A DNA stretch of 64,000 bases from positions 248,001 through 312,000 of the forward strand of contig JAJCYH010000011.1 in the NCBI GenBank assembly GCA_029262995.1. Reading direction: 5' to 3'. Position numbers and translations under genes: made by a program. This document shows positions 1 to 8,736 of the stretch, in pieces. Positions within the stretch are counted from its first letter, which is position 1. Each line of letters starts with the position of its first letter. Below the pieces are notes generated by a model. The model was not told the origin of the DNA. It saw nothing but the letters and a program-made list of their open reading frames with translations, and searched no databases. The stretch comes from Saprospiraceae bacterium. GTDB taxonomy: Bacteria > Bacteroidota > Bacteroidia > Chitinophagales > Saprospiraceae.

Positions 1-784
1 TTAACCCATTATGCAATAACCACGCATCAAAGGCATTGCAATTGGTACCCAATAGCTTCATGTAATTCCAGATTCGCTTTCTTTTCTCAACAGTCTTGCA
101 CAATATGGCTCCCGCTATAGAGTTGCCATGACCATTAAGGAATTTAGTTGTTGAATAGATTACATAATCAACACCTAGTGATAGAGGTTGTTGGATAAGA
201 GCAGTTGAAAAAGTATTGTCCATAACGAGAATTTTTCCATGCTTTCTTGAAAGCTTAGATAGTGATTCTATATCAGTACATGAAAGTGTTGGATTGGAAG
301 GACTCTCGAAGTAAATTACTTTAATGTTTTTATTTTGCTTGAAAATCTCTTCCAGTTTACTAAGGTTGGTTAAATCCTCTAATAGAATGTCAATATTGTT
401 CTTTGATATTATAGTATTCAGTAATTCTGTTGATCCACCATACAGGTTTCCCTGAGTCATTACAGCATCTCCGGGACTTAACAAGCTCAATAGAAGAGTA
501 GAAATGGCAGACATTCCAGAACTGGTTAGTATGCAATAGGCAGATGTTTCCATGGAATGACTTTCTAAAGCAGCCAATTTACGTTCGACGGAATCAATTG
601 TAGGATTACCAAACCTACCATATACAAAACCTGATTTCTCTCCGGTAAAAACGGCAATTGAATCCTCTATACTTTCATAAGAAAATGCAGAACTTGAGTG
701 GATAGGAAGAACATGCGATTCACCACTCTTGATCTCTTGGTTTTCGCTGGCGCAAATGCTATCTATTTTATTTTTTTTCACCAT
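1..784 (-). CDS. Cys/Met metabolism PLP-dependent enzyme (partial, 3' end off window)
   Basis: The minus-strand frame is open from an ATG at 784 to base 2, giving the first 261 residues of a protein that is usually about 380-400 long. It carries the family signature YGRFGNPT (residues 55-62), the cofactor-contacting MDNTF (about 188-192) and STTKFLNGHG (211-220), where Lys214 should form the Schiff base with pyridoxal phosphate. Enzymes of this fold (cystathionine gamma-synthase, cystathionine lyases, methionine gamma-lyase, O-acetylhomoserine sulfhydrylase) act in cytosolic sulfur amino-acid metabolism. The visible part does not allow a choice between these activities. The gene is divergent from the beta-barrel gene at 901 and has a plausible -7 element 20 bases upstream. 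Confidence 0.85.
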   Translation of the reverse strand, partial: MVKKNKIDSICASENQEIKSGESHVLPIHSSSAFSYESIEDSIAVFTGEKSGFVYGRFGNPTIDSVERKLAALESHSMETSAYCILTSSGMSAISTLLLSLLSPGDAVMTQGNLYGGSTELLNTIISKNNIDILLEDLTNLSKLEEIFKQNKNIKVIYFESPSNPTLSCTDIESLSKLSRKHGKILVMDNTFSTALIQQPLSLGVDYVIYSTTKFLNGHGNSIAGAILCKTVEKRKRIWNYMKLLGTNCNAFDAWLLHNGL

Positions 785-803
785 TTGGCTTTTTCGAAAT
801 TTA

Positions 804-811
804 CAAAAATA
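804..811 (-). promoter_or_regulatory. Candidate -7 promoter element for the PLP enzyme
   Basis: Read on the minus strand this is TATTTTTG, a full match to the Bacteroidota -7 consensus TAnnTTTG, ending 20 bases before the ATG at 784. No clear -33 TTTG is visible upstream, so this is a moderate call. Confidence 0.4.
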
Positions 812-900
812 TTATCATTAGGTAAAAGTAATGCCATTTAAATCATAGCATAGGAATATACATTATCTTTATGTTTTCTTAAATTAAAGATATCATTGGT

Positions 901-1590
901 TTGAAAACTTTTAAATTTTTTATTTATTCATTGATTGTGTTTTTGGTATTTAATTCTACTTGCTTTGCGCAAAATGTTAAAGATTCAATCGTAGACCAGC
1001 GCTTGGTTAATTTTATTGAATTTACTTTGGATCCCACAATCCCATTATACAGTTTTAAAGAAAATTTAAACAAGAATCTATTTGGTATCTCTATGGCCTA
1101 CCTTAGGCAGAGAAAACCAGAGCGATTTGATTATTTTGGTATCCAGTTTTCCTATGCTCATATAGGATCTATTACCGAGTCCTTTTTTGATTTTGAAGAC
1201 AGGACAAGTACGGAGTTAATGAACCTTAAGTTCCTGTATCGCTATTTTCCAAATTTCTATTTCTGGCGAATTGAACCGTTTGTTGAAATTGGAATTGGAC
1301 CCCAAGTTATTTATACGGTAACCAGCACAAATTATTTTTTAGATGACACCTCAAGTTTAAATTTTGATGAATCGGATTTTGGTTTGGTGTATGGTATCGG
1401 ACTGGGATTTACAACTTATCTCACAGGTCAAGTGTTCTTATTGACCAAGGTCAATTTTAACAATGGTACTGCGATGACTTACTACGTTCCACAAGAATAT
1501 GATCAAGGGTTGCCCATCGATAATTTTGATCCGGAAACATCAGCAATAAATTATATTAATTGGCAATTGGGATTGACGGTTAGTTTTTAA
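901..1590 (+). CDS. Secreted outer-membrane beta-barrel-like protein, unknown function
   Basis: This 229-residue protein begins at a TTG codon. No in-frame ATG gives the hydrophobic leader, which runs to a signal-peptidase-like site at CFAQ near residue 24. The rest alternates short polar and aromatic strands (for example YFWRIEPFVEIGIG and VYGIGLGFTTYL) and ends in a terminal phenylalanine, features of small outer-membrane barrels recognised by BAM. I see no catalytic motif or named family. It lies 31 bases upstream of the pseudouridine synthase on the same strand and could share its transcript. The role is unknown, and porin-like or structural barrel is only inference. Confidence 0.65.
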   Translation: MKTFKFFIYSLIVFLVFNSTCFAQNVKDSIVDQRLVNFIEFTLDPTIPLYSFKENLNKNLFGISMAYLRQRKPERFDYFGIQFSYAHIGSITESFFDFEDRTSTELMNLKFLYRYFPNFYFWRIEPFVEIGIGPQVIYTVTSTNYFLDDTSSLNFDESDFGLVYGIGLGFTTYLTGQVFLLTKVNFNNGTAMTYYVPQEYDQGLPIDNFDPETSAINYINWQLGLTVSF

Positions 1591-1621
1591 TTATACAAGC
1601 AATTAAAGAAATCTCCTAATT

Positions 1622-2650
1622 ATGGAAGAAGAGGAATTATATGAAGCTTACCGTATAGTCGTAGATCCAAGGCAGACCCCAATCCGAATAGATAAGTTTT
1701 TGATGACAAGAATGGAAAAAGCATCAAGAAATATTATCCAGAATGGAATTTCTGATGGAAAAATCTTGGTAAATGACAGTGTCGTGAAATCAAATTACAA
1801 AGTCAGACCCGACGATGTCATTAAAGTTTATTTCTCTGAAGATAATACTTATGAATTTGAAGTACTTGGAGAAGATATTCCTTTAGACATAAGATATGAA
1901 GACGATGATTTACTTGTAATTTACAAGCCTCCTGGACTGGTGGTACATCCTGGAGTAGGTAATAGGACAGGGACTTTAGTAAATGGTTTGGTTTATTATT
2001 TAGAAAGTAAGAAACTTCCAGTTATGGAAGGAAATAATTTAGATAGACCATGTTTGGTTCATAGGATTGATAAGGATACTTCAGGACTTATGGTGGTTGC
2101 TAAAAACGATCACGCTATGACAAGCCTTGCCAAGCAATTCTTTGATCATAGTATTGAGAGAGAATATATCGCCCTCGTTTGGGGAGCTCCAGAGCCACCT
2201 TCAGGAACAATAAATGCTAATATTGGAAGGCATCCAAAGGATAGGTTGAAACAATTCGTTTTTGAAGATGATTCACAAGGAAAACATGCCATCACACATT
2301 ATGAAACAGTTGAGGACTTTTACTATGTGAGTATGGTTAGGTGTAAATTGCAAACCGGTCGAACGCACCAAATTAGAGTTCATATGGCGCATAAAGGAAA
2401 TCCTCTTTTTAATGATGCCAAATATGGTGGAGACAGCATCAGGAAAGGTACTGTTTTCAGTAGATATAGTCAGTTTGTTAACAACTGCTTTAATATTCTT
2501 CCGCGTCATGCACTACACGCACGATCCTTAGGCTTTATTCATCCAAGGACGAAAGAGAAAATGGTTTTTGAAACTGAATTACCTGCAGATATGCTTGAAT
2601 TAATTGACAAATGGAAGCATTATGTTTTACACCAAAAATCAAAAATGTGA
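1622..2650 (+). CDS. rluD: RluD-family 23S rRNA pseudouridine synthase
   Basis: The protein isomerises uridines in 23S rRNA. Residues about 19-80 look like an S4 RNA-binding domain (RIDKFLMTRM...SDGKILVNDSVV). The catalytic module follows, with HRIDKDTSGLMVVAKN around residues 147-162, whose Asp is the nucleophile, and GRTHQIRVHM near 246-255. The length of 342 aa fits the RluD type with S4 rather than the shorter RluA type. Its stop codon overlaps the GTG start I prefer for the next gene (ATGTGA), which suggests translational coupling. The exact target uridines cannot be read from sequence, so the symbol is by family. Confidence 0.9.
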   Translation: MEEEELYEAYRIVVDPRQTPIRIDKFLMTRMEKASRNIIQNGISDGKILVNDSVVKSNYKVRPDDVIKVYFSEDNTYEFEVLGEDIPLDIRYEDDDLLVIYKPPGLVVHPGVGNRTGTLVNGLVYYLESKKLPVMEGNNLDRPCLVHRIDKDTSGLMVVAKNDHAMTSLAKQFFDHSIEREYIALVWGAPEPPSGTINANIGRHPKDRLKQFVFEDDSQGKHAITHYETVEDFYYVSMVRCKLQTGRTHQIRVHMAHKGNPLFNDAKYGGDSIRKGTVFSRYSQFVNNCFNILPRHALHARSLGFIHPRTKEKMVFETELPADMLELIDKWKHYVLHQKSKM

Positions 2651-3666
2651 ACACAATTGAAAAACGTATAGAATCGTTTGTCAAATTGGGACAATACTTA
2701 AACAGTTTTGATATCGAACATTCCGATAAGGTTAAAAGAGCTATTGCATTTAATCCTTGGTTTACGGCGGATTTTATTTCAAGTGCATTTAAAGGGATAT
2801 CTGAGATGTTTCTAACCAAAGAAGCTTTGACGACATGGATTGGTGATTATCAGGTTCCTGTGACCACTTCACAAAAGACAGTAGGAATAGTGATGGCAGG
2901 AAACATTCCTTGTGTCGGTTTTCACGATTTACTTTCTGTATTGATTGTTGGACATAGAGCACAGGTGAAATTATCTGAAAAGGATAGTATTTTAATGAGC
3001 TTATTGATTACAGAATTGCAGGACATAGATAATTACTTTACTACTGCAATTGATTTGGTTGACCGGCTCTCAGGATTCGATGCTGTTATTGCAACAGGAA
3101 GCGATACCAGTTCACGTTATTTTGAAAAATATTTCTCCTTTGTCCCACATATCATTAGGAAAAACAGACATGGTGTAGGCGTTATTTTTAAAGATGATGA
3201 TAAGCCTGCTTTACAAGGTATTGCAAAAGATATATTTAATTATTTTGGTTTGGGTTGCCGAAATATATCAAAGCTTTATTTAGAAGAAGGTGTTGAGTTA
3301 AGTATGATATTCGAAATTTTAGAAGCTTTTTCTGAAGTTCGATTTCATAATAAATATAAAAATAACTTTGACTATAATCAGGCTTTATTTTTATTGAACA
3401 GAGATGAATTTTATAGCAATGATTTTATTCATTTAAGGCATGAAAAAACAATAAGCTCTCGAATTGCAAGTATCAATTATGAATATTTTAAATCTAAAAC
3501 TTCTCTTGTAGAGGAACTACAAACAAATAAAGAAGCGATACAATGTATAATAAGTAATCAAGTATTTGATAATATTAATTGTGTTCCTTTTGGTAAAGCG
3601 CAATCTCCTCATCTTTGGGATTACGCCGATGGGGTTGATACTATTGATTTTTTAATAAATATATAA
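2647..3666 (+). CDS. LuxC-like acyl-CoA reductase
   Basis: This belongs to the LuxC acyl-CoA reductase family, which reduces activated fatty acyl groups to aldehydes with NADPH. Supporting segments are VGIVMAGNIPCVGFHDLLSV, IATGSDTSSRYFEKYF, IRKNRHGVGV and FGLGCRNISKLY. The last holds the cysteine aligned with the acyl-accepting thiol. The longest frame starts at an ATG at 2611, but I prefer the GTG at 2647, which overlaps the RluD stop and begins at the usual N-terminus (NTIEKRIESFVKLG). The next gene, nth, overlaps by one base. No luciferase genes are present. A LuxE-like synthetase lies at 24503, so the two probably act on one fatty-acyl pathway, which is inference. Confidence 0.82.
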   Translation: MNTIEKRIESFVKLGQYLNSFDIEHSDKVKRAIAFNPWFTADFISSAFKGISEMFLTKEALTTWIGDYQVPVTTSQKTVGIVMAGNIPCVGFHDLLSVLIVGHRAQVKLSEKDSILMSLLITELQDIDNYFTTAIDLVDRLSGFDAVIATGSDTSSRYFEKYFSFVPHIIRKNRHGVGVIFKDDDKPALQGIAKDIFNYFGLGCRNISKLYLEEGVELSMIFEILEAFSEVRFHNKYKNNFDYNQALFLLNRDEFYSNDFIHLRHEKTISSRIASINYEYFKSKTSLVEELQTNKEAIQCIISNQVFDNINCVPFGKAQSPHLWDYADGVDTIDFLINI

Positions 3667-4304
3667 TGACGGATAAACAGAAGAAAGTTGAGGATATCAT
3701 GAATATTCTGGAAGACCTCTATCCTGAAGTTCCAGTTCCTTTAAATCACACTGATTCGTATACATTATTAATTGCAGTATTGTTATCCGCCCAATGCACG
3801 GATAAAAAAGTGAATGAAATTACGCCCCACTTATTTAGTAAAGCGGCTAAACCTCAGGATATGATTAAACTGACTGTTGAGGAAATCAGAGAGATCATTA
3901 GACCTTGTGGTTTAAGTCCTGCGAAGTCCAAAGCGATATTTGGTCTATCTCAGATATTATTGAATGATCATAATGGAAAAGTTCCAGATTGCATGGAGGA
4001 ACTTGAAAAATTACCAGGTGTAGGTCATAAAACGGCATCTGTAGTTATGGCTCAGGCATTTGGAGTCCCTGCATTCCCTATTGATACTCATATCCATAGA
4101 TTAGCCTGGAGGTGGAAGCTAAGTAATGGAAAGAATGTCACTAAAACAGAGAAAGATTTGAAGAGACTTTTTCCAATCGAAAAATGGAATAAGTTGCATC
4201 TACAAATGATATTCTTTGGTCGTGAATATTGCTCTGCGAAAGCACATAATCCAGAACGATGTCCGATCTGTTCAAAGTATGGAAGAAAAGCGTTGTTCAA
4301 TTAG
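3666..4304 (+). CDS. nth: Endonuclease III, DNA glycosylase/AP lyase
   Basis: This base-excision repair enzyme removes oxidised pyrimidines and cuts at abasic sites. The helix-hairpin-helix LPGVGHKTASVV holds the catalytic Lys122, and FPIDTHIHR holds Asp140. The C-terminal iron-sulfur loop is unusual: I see Cys189, Cys199 and Cys202 (CSAKAHNPERCPIC) but no fourth cysteine before the C-terminus, whereas the classic pattern is C-x6-C-x2-C-x5-C. The protein has 212 residues, the normal length. Its ATG overlaps the stop of the LuxC-like gene by one base, and its stop overlaps the convergent tamL stop. The identity is secure; whether the cluster is intact is uncertain. Confidence 0.92.
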   Translation: MTDKQKKVEDIMNILEDLYPEVPVPLNHTDSYTLLIAVLLSAQCTDKKVNEITPHLFSKAAKPQDMIKLTVEEIREIIRPCGLSPAKSKAIFGLSQILLNDHNGKVPDCMEELEKLPGVGHKTASVVMAQAFGVPAFPIDTHIHRLAWRWKLSNGKNVTKTEKDLKRLFPIEKWNKLHLQMIFFGREYCSAKAHNPERCPICSKYGRKALFN

Positions 4305-6682
4305 AATGGATAATTTACAGCGACATTTAAATTTCCAAAAAGACCTTGACCATCAAGTGGAATGAAATGTGAATTTGTTTCTGAACTCTTATACGGACTT
4401 CTTAATTTGTAACCAAAATCAAAGCGAATTAAAAAATAGTTGAAATCAAATCTGATTCCCCAACCATATCCAAGTGCAATTTCTTTTAAAAATGAGCTGC
4501 TGAATTTTGAGCCTGGTCTGTCAGGATCATTTTTTAATGTCCATATATTACCACCATCAAAAAACACACCACCATCCATTAACCAGAATAGGTCGAATCG
4601 ATATTCTAAATTGAATTCTAAGAGAATATCGCCTCGTTGAAAAAAGGATATTGGATTGGGATCTGTAAATTCATATGAACCAGGACCTAACTGCATTGGC
4701 CTCCATGCTCTCAAACTACTTGGTCCCCCAATTAGAAATTGTTTGATGTATGAAACTACATTTGATTCACCTAGTGCATTAGATCCATAAGGTACCGATA
4801 GACCTGTTTTGAACCTTGCAGCCAGTTGTGCATCTTTATTGATGTTTTTGTACCATCGACCGTCCAGTTCTAGTTTGACATACTTTTCAAAATCTATATT
4901 ATATAATCTCCATAAGTTGGAATTGGCTTGAATTAAATTTCCTACTTTATTCGCTAAGTGCACTTCGAGTCCTGATGTTTCAAGATTAGCGATAAATGCG
5001 TAGTTAGAATTATAAAGGCCTCTATCACTCTGATAAAAATAGGAGAGATCTTTGAACACCAATCCTGTGAATAAAGTGGTTTGAAAACTTCGTTTTAATA
5101 ATGGATTATTCATCAAGATTGTATCGAAGTTTATCCTAATCACATAATCAGCATAATTGAAACCAATCTGGCTAAAAACCAAGCGATTCTTTTGGTTAAA
5201 TTTAATATCATAACCATAACTGGTGTTGAAAGAGGTTATAATATAATTATCTATAATATCTATATAATTGAAACCAAGAGAAATTCTGCTGGTTCCTTCT
5301 TCATCCATTTTTGCTATCGACTTGTCTTTTATTATTCCAATTTTATTTCCGAATTTCAAGATATTAAATTGAGTAGTAAATTTTGGGATATCTAAAGAGT
5401 TGTTAAGTCCTAAAGAGAATGTATTTATATCCTGGGTTTCAGCTCTAAATTCAATTCCGGTTTCTAAGCTAAATTTGTACCTTTCTGATCCTCCAAAAGC
5501 GTTTCTGTTTTCAAGCCCTGTACCAACAGCCAAACCAACTAGGTTTCTGTCTACACGTGAAATATTTGAAAAGAATAAGTCAGTACCTAGGTCGAATATC
5601 CATAGATTTTTTTGCGGTGTAAGAAGTATTTTATAATCGATTAAAGTATCTGTTGTAGCATTTACGTTAGCTTGTATTTTTACAAATCGGTATGTGTTCA
5701 AATTAAATAATTTACGAATCGTTTTGTCGTAGTTTTCCGATTTGAATACATCAAAGGGTTGCAAGTATATATTTTTATCTATAATAGAAGGTTTGACTAT
5801 ATATTCATTGGATTGCCTCAAATACTTTTTTGCAAATATTTCTTCTGTTTTTAGTTGATTTGGTTTTTGGAACTGATGGAAATCAGTATACACTTCAATA
5901 TTACCAACTCTATATCTGGTGTGATTGGAAATTTCGTTTGGAGGCAATATTTCGAAAAAGATATCCCAGGCATGGTCTAGGCCTGTGCTATCGCCTTTAA
6001 TGGCTATATTATTTAAATTGAAGTTGGCGAAACCTGAATTTTGTAGGGTAGATACTATTCTTTGTTTTTCAAGATCGAATGCTAATGCATCAATAGGATC
6101 TCCAACTTTCAAGAAACTTTCAGAGGAAATTGAATCTGTAATTGAATTTAGAACAGAGTCTTTACAGATATATTTTAAGCTATTAATTTTATATTGATTA
6201 TTTGGGTTAATAAAAAAGGAAACCAATGCCTTTTTATTGCAGTAGCAAATATTTTCGTTGACAGTTGCATCATAAAATCCTTTCTTATTTCTGAGGTAGT
6301 TTTGCATATCTACAGCAGATTTTCTAATAAGGTTAGTGTCCAATATAGTTGGCACTTCTCCTAATGACTTTCTCGACCAGGTTTTTATCCAACTTGTATC
6401 ATCGACGTCCTGATTTTTATAATAATACCATTCTCTAGGAACAAAGAGGAAATTACCGTTAGGCTTTTGTTTGTAAAATTGAGCTAACTGATCTTTTAAG
6501 TTTCCTGTTTTTTGGAGTTTGTCATCTGACTGAAGAACAATTTCCATATTATCCAGTAGCACTTCATCATCTTTAAGATATTTTGTAGTATTACATGAGT
6601 TGAAAAAAAGAAGTCCAGCCACAAGCAAAAAGAGCTTTATGGGCAAGCGTTTAACAAATTCATGAATTATAACTGAGCTCAA
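4301..6682 (-). CDS. tamL: TamL: lipoprotein-type BamA/TamA outer-membrane protein
   Basis: This 793-residue Omp85-family protein has a lipobox (LLFFNSC, Cys about 30) followed by NTTKYL, the pattern of the TamA variant of Bacteroidota called TamL. Residues about 40-340 should be POTRA repeats. The C-terminal half is a 16-strand barrel ending in the phenylalanine of NVAVNYPF, with GGPSSLRAWRPMQLG near 665 matching the conserved barrel-lumen loop region. The family works with TamB in envelope biogenesis, but no tamB is next to it here. No ATG is available: the start is TTG at 6682, or the TTG at 6646, which would give a more compact signal peptide (MPIKLFLLVAG). The longer start leaves no gap to the divergent gene. 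Confidence 0.85.
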   Translation of the reverse strand: MSSVIIHEFVKRLPIKLFLLVAGLLFFNSCNTTKYLKDDEVLLDNMEIVLQSDDKLQKTGNLKDQLAQFYKQKPNGNFLFVPREWYYYKNQDVDDTSWIKTWSRKSLGEVPTILDTNLIRKSAVDMQNYLRNKKGFYDATVNENICYCNKKALVSFFINPNNQYKINSLKYICKDSVLNSITDSISSESFLKVGDPIDALAFDLEKQRIVSTLQNSGFANFNLNNIAIKGDSTGLDHAWDIFFEILPPNEISNHTRYRVGNIEVYTDFHQFQKPNQLKTEEIFAKKYLRQSNEYIVKPSIIDKNIYLQPFDVFKSENYDKTIRKLFNLNTYRFVKIQANVNATTDTLIDYKILLTPQKNLWIFDLGTDLFFSNISRVDRNLVGLAVGTGLENRNAFGGSERYKFSLETGIEFRAETQDINTFSLGLNNSLDIPKFTTQFNILKFGNKIGIIKDKSIAKMDEEGTSRISLGFNYIDIIDNYIITSFNTSYGYDIKFNQKNRLVFSQIGFNYADYVIRINFDTILMNNPLLKRSFQTTLFTGLVFKDLSYFYQSDRGLYNSNYAFIANLETSGLEVHLANKVGNLIQANSNLWRLYNIDFEKYVKLELDGRWYKNINKDAQLAARFKTGLSVPYGSNALGESNVVSYIKQFLIGGPSSLRAWRPMQLGPGSYEFTDPNPISFFQRGDILLEFNLEYRFDLFWLMDGGVFFDGGNIWTLKNDPDRPGSKFSSSFLKEIALGYGWGIRFDFNYFLIRFDFGYKLRSPYKSSETNSHFIPLDGQGLFGNLNVAVNYPF

Positions 6683-7432
6683 ATGATTCTGACTAAAGAA
6701 TTAAAGAAATATATAAAATCTTTACAATATGTAAAATTTCGGCAAAAGTATAACAAATTCGTTGCCGAAGGTCCCAAAATATGCTTTGAATTTCTAGAAT
6801 CCAAGAAATTTCAGGTTGATTACATTATTTGCACAGAAACTCTTTATCAAGAAAGCGAACTACAACTTTCTCAATTTATGGGAAGAACTATTATATGTAA
6901 TGATAAGGAATTAAAATCTATTTCATCTTTAAAAAGTCCTAACAAAATTTTAATAGTTTGTCATCAGAATGCTTTAGAATTGGATTACTTCACTTTGGAT
7001 AATAACTGGGCAATATACTGTGACAAAATTCAGGATCCTGGAAATATGGGTACTATTATGAGAGTTGCCGATTGGTTTGGAATAAGCAGTGTACTGAGCT
7101 CCTCAGATTCAGTGGACTTTTATAATCCTAAGATTATTCAATCTGCGATGGGTGCCCATAACAGGGTATCATATTACCATCTGGAATGTGATGATTTAAT
7201 AACAAGCTTTAAAGATCAATTGGTTGTTATGTCTTTAGAAGGTCAAAATATGGAAAGCTATATTTTTCAACCCAAAGGTATCCTTGTTGTCGGCAATGAA
7301 AGCAAAGGAGTTAGAGACGAGATTTTAAAGGCTTCAACTCAACACGTGACAATAACAAAAAAAGGAGGCGCTGAATCTCTCAACGCCTCTGTAGCCTGTG
7401 GCATAGCCTGCCATTTTATTTCATTAAGATAA
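6683..7432 (+). CDS. TrmH/SpoU-family RNA 2'-O-methyltransferase
   Basis: This SPOUT-class enzyme transfers a methyl group from S-adenosylmethionine to a ribose 2'-OH of rRNA or tRNA. The three family motifs are DPGNMGTIMR (118-127), VVGNESKGV (202-210) and AESLNASVA (230-238), which form the trefoil-knot cofactor site. The N-terminal 90 residues (KYIKSLQYVKFRQKYNKFVAEGPK) match the RNA-binding substrate domain of this family. The 249-aa length is normal. It starts back-to-back with tamL, so its promoter must lie inside the tamL coding region. It ends 6 bases before the convergent TlpA-like gene. The precise RNA target is not deducible. Confidence 0.9.
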   Translation: MILTKELKKYIKSLQYVKFRQKYNKFVAEGPKICFEFLESKKFQVDYIICTETLYQESELQLSQFMGRTIICNDKELKSISSLKSPNKILIVCHQNALELDYFTLDNNWAIYCDKIQDPGNMGTIMRVADWFGISSVLSSSDSVDFYNPKIIQSAMGAHNRVSYYHLECDDLITSFKDQLVVMSLEGQNMESYIFQPKGILVVGNESKGVRDEILKASTQHVTITKKGGAESLNASVACGIACHFISLR

Positions 7433-7438
7433 TGTGAA

Positions 7439-8545
7439 CTAAAACACAAGTTTTTTAACTTCTTGCTCAAGGTTGCCTTTTGTCGGATTTAGAGCGGCGA
7501 TCTTACCTTCTTTGTCAATTAAAAATGTTGAAGGAATACTTCTTACTCCATAAAGAGCAGCTGCTGCGGAATCCCATTTTTTAAGATCACTTACATGATT
7601 ATCCCAAACCAATTGGTCTTTTTTAATGGCGTCAATCCATCTTTTCTTGGATGTCTTTAGCTGATTGTCTAGTTGATCTACGGGAAACCTAGCCTTTGTT
7701 CTTTCATCAATACCATCTAAAGATACATTGAATACAGTAAATCCTTTGTCCTTGTATTTATGGTATGTTTCAACAACTTTAGGATTTGATCTTCTGCAAG
7801 GACCACACCAACTGGCCCAAAAATCAAGAAGTACAACCTGTCCTCTTAGATCGGATAGTTTTCTTAATTTACCATTTACATCAGGCAATTCAATATCAGG
7901 AGCCATTTCCCCTAACCGAACTCTGTATTTGGATTGTTGCATATCATAGTTCTTCTTCATGTTGGCAGCGAAATTTGAAAATTCAGCTGAAACAGAATTG
8001 TCTGGATATTGCGTTTTTAAATTTTCAGCAATGCTACTGTATACTTGATATAAAGCAGGATTTGCTGGAGATGTTCCTAAAACTATAGCCATTGCTAATA
8101 ATGGATCATAGTCTTTGGTTGCAGTAGCATACAGTTCATTTAGTCCTATCTTTCGCTCTATAACATCTTTAACAGAGCTTCGAAACTTTGATGAAAGTTC
8201 AGAACCTTCAATTGTATAGTCAAAATTGTCAATTGTATTGACATCTCCTGTGATATTAATATTAGTCTCATTTCCTGTTAATACCAGTTCAATTCTTTTA
8301 GCACCAATTCTTATTCTATACATTCCTGGTTCCAGAGATTCTGGAAAATTAAATTCAAATTTCCCAGAAATGACATCTTGGACACCTAAATCTTGTATGG
8401 AATTACCCATTGCTTTAGAATCGAAATATACCTTTAAATCATTTGCATTGCTGACATCTCCTGTGACAGTAAGTCCTGAAGGAGTTGAATTACAAGACAA
8501 CAAAAGCATAAAAGGTATTACAAACAGCAAATAGTGAATCTTCAT
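7439..8545 (-). CDS. TlpA-like thioredoxin-fold lipoprotein
   Basis: This envelope thiol-disulfide oxidoreductase is anchored by a lipobox (FMLLLSC, Cys18). Residues 25-115 resemble the DUF4369 beta domain common ahead of AhpC/TSA-type thioredoxins in Bacteroidota. The thioredoxin domain starts at GEMAPDIELPDVNG (212 on), with the active site WASWCGPC (Cys247 and Cys250) and the cis-proline in RSIPSTFLID (about 338). About 45 extra residues sit between the second strand (VFNVSLDG) and the cis-proline region, longer than in classic TlpA. Likely roles are reduction of periplasmic disulfides or delivery of electrons for cytochrome maturation, which is inference. It converges on the methyltransferase gene. 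Confidence 0.85.
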   Translation of the reverse strand: MKIHYLLFVIPFMLLLSCNSTPSGLTVTGDVSNANDLKVYFDSKAMGNSIQDLGVQDVISGKFEFNFPESLEPGMYRIRIGAKRIELVLTGNETNINITGDVNTIDNFDYTIEGSELSSKFRSSVKDVIERKIGLNELYATATKDYDPLLAMAIVLGTSPANPALYQVYSSIAENLKTQYPDNSVSAEFSNFAANMKKNYDMQQSKYRVRLGEMAPDIELPDVNGKLRKLSDLRGQVVLLDFWASWCGPCRRSNPKVVETYHKYKDKGFTVFNVSLDGIDERTKARFPVDQLDNQLKTSKKRWIDAIKKDQLVWDNHVSDLKKWDSAAAALYGVRSIPSTFLIDKEGKIAALNPTKGNLEQEVKKLVF

Positions 8546-8607
8546 TTTTATTAATTTTCTAATAATTATTAACGCTTTGACCTAATGGCAGTTCATAAGA
8601 ATACAAA

Positions 8608-8615
8608 CAAAGCTA
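8608..8615 (-). promoter_or_regulatory. Candidate -7 element for the TlpA-like gene
   Basis: On the minus strand the bases read TAGCTTTG, matching TAnnTTTG, 62 bases before the start at 8545. A second match (TATCTTTG) lies at 8652-8659. Either could be the start site; no convincing -33 motif decides between them. Confidence 0.4.
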
Positions 8616-8736
8616 TAATATTAAAATTATTTAATATATATAAAATGCAAGCAAAGATATAAATTATATCAGAGCGGAAGTATTAAGGAAACTTTAAAGT
8701 AGATACTTTGTTTGTATCAATTGAATATCCTAAAGC

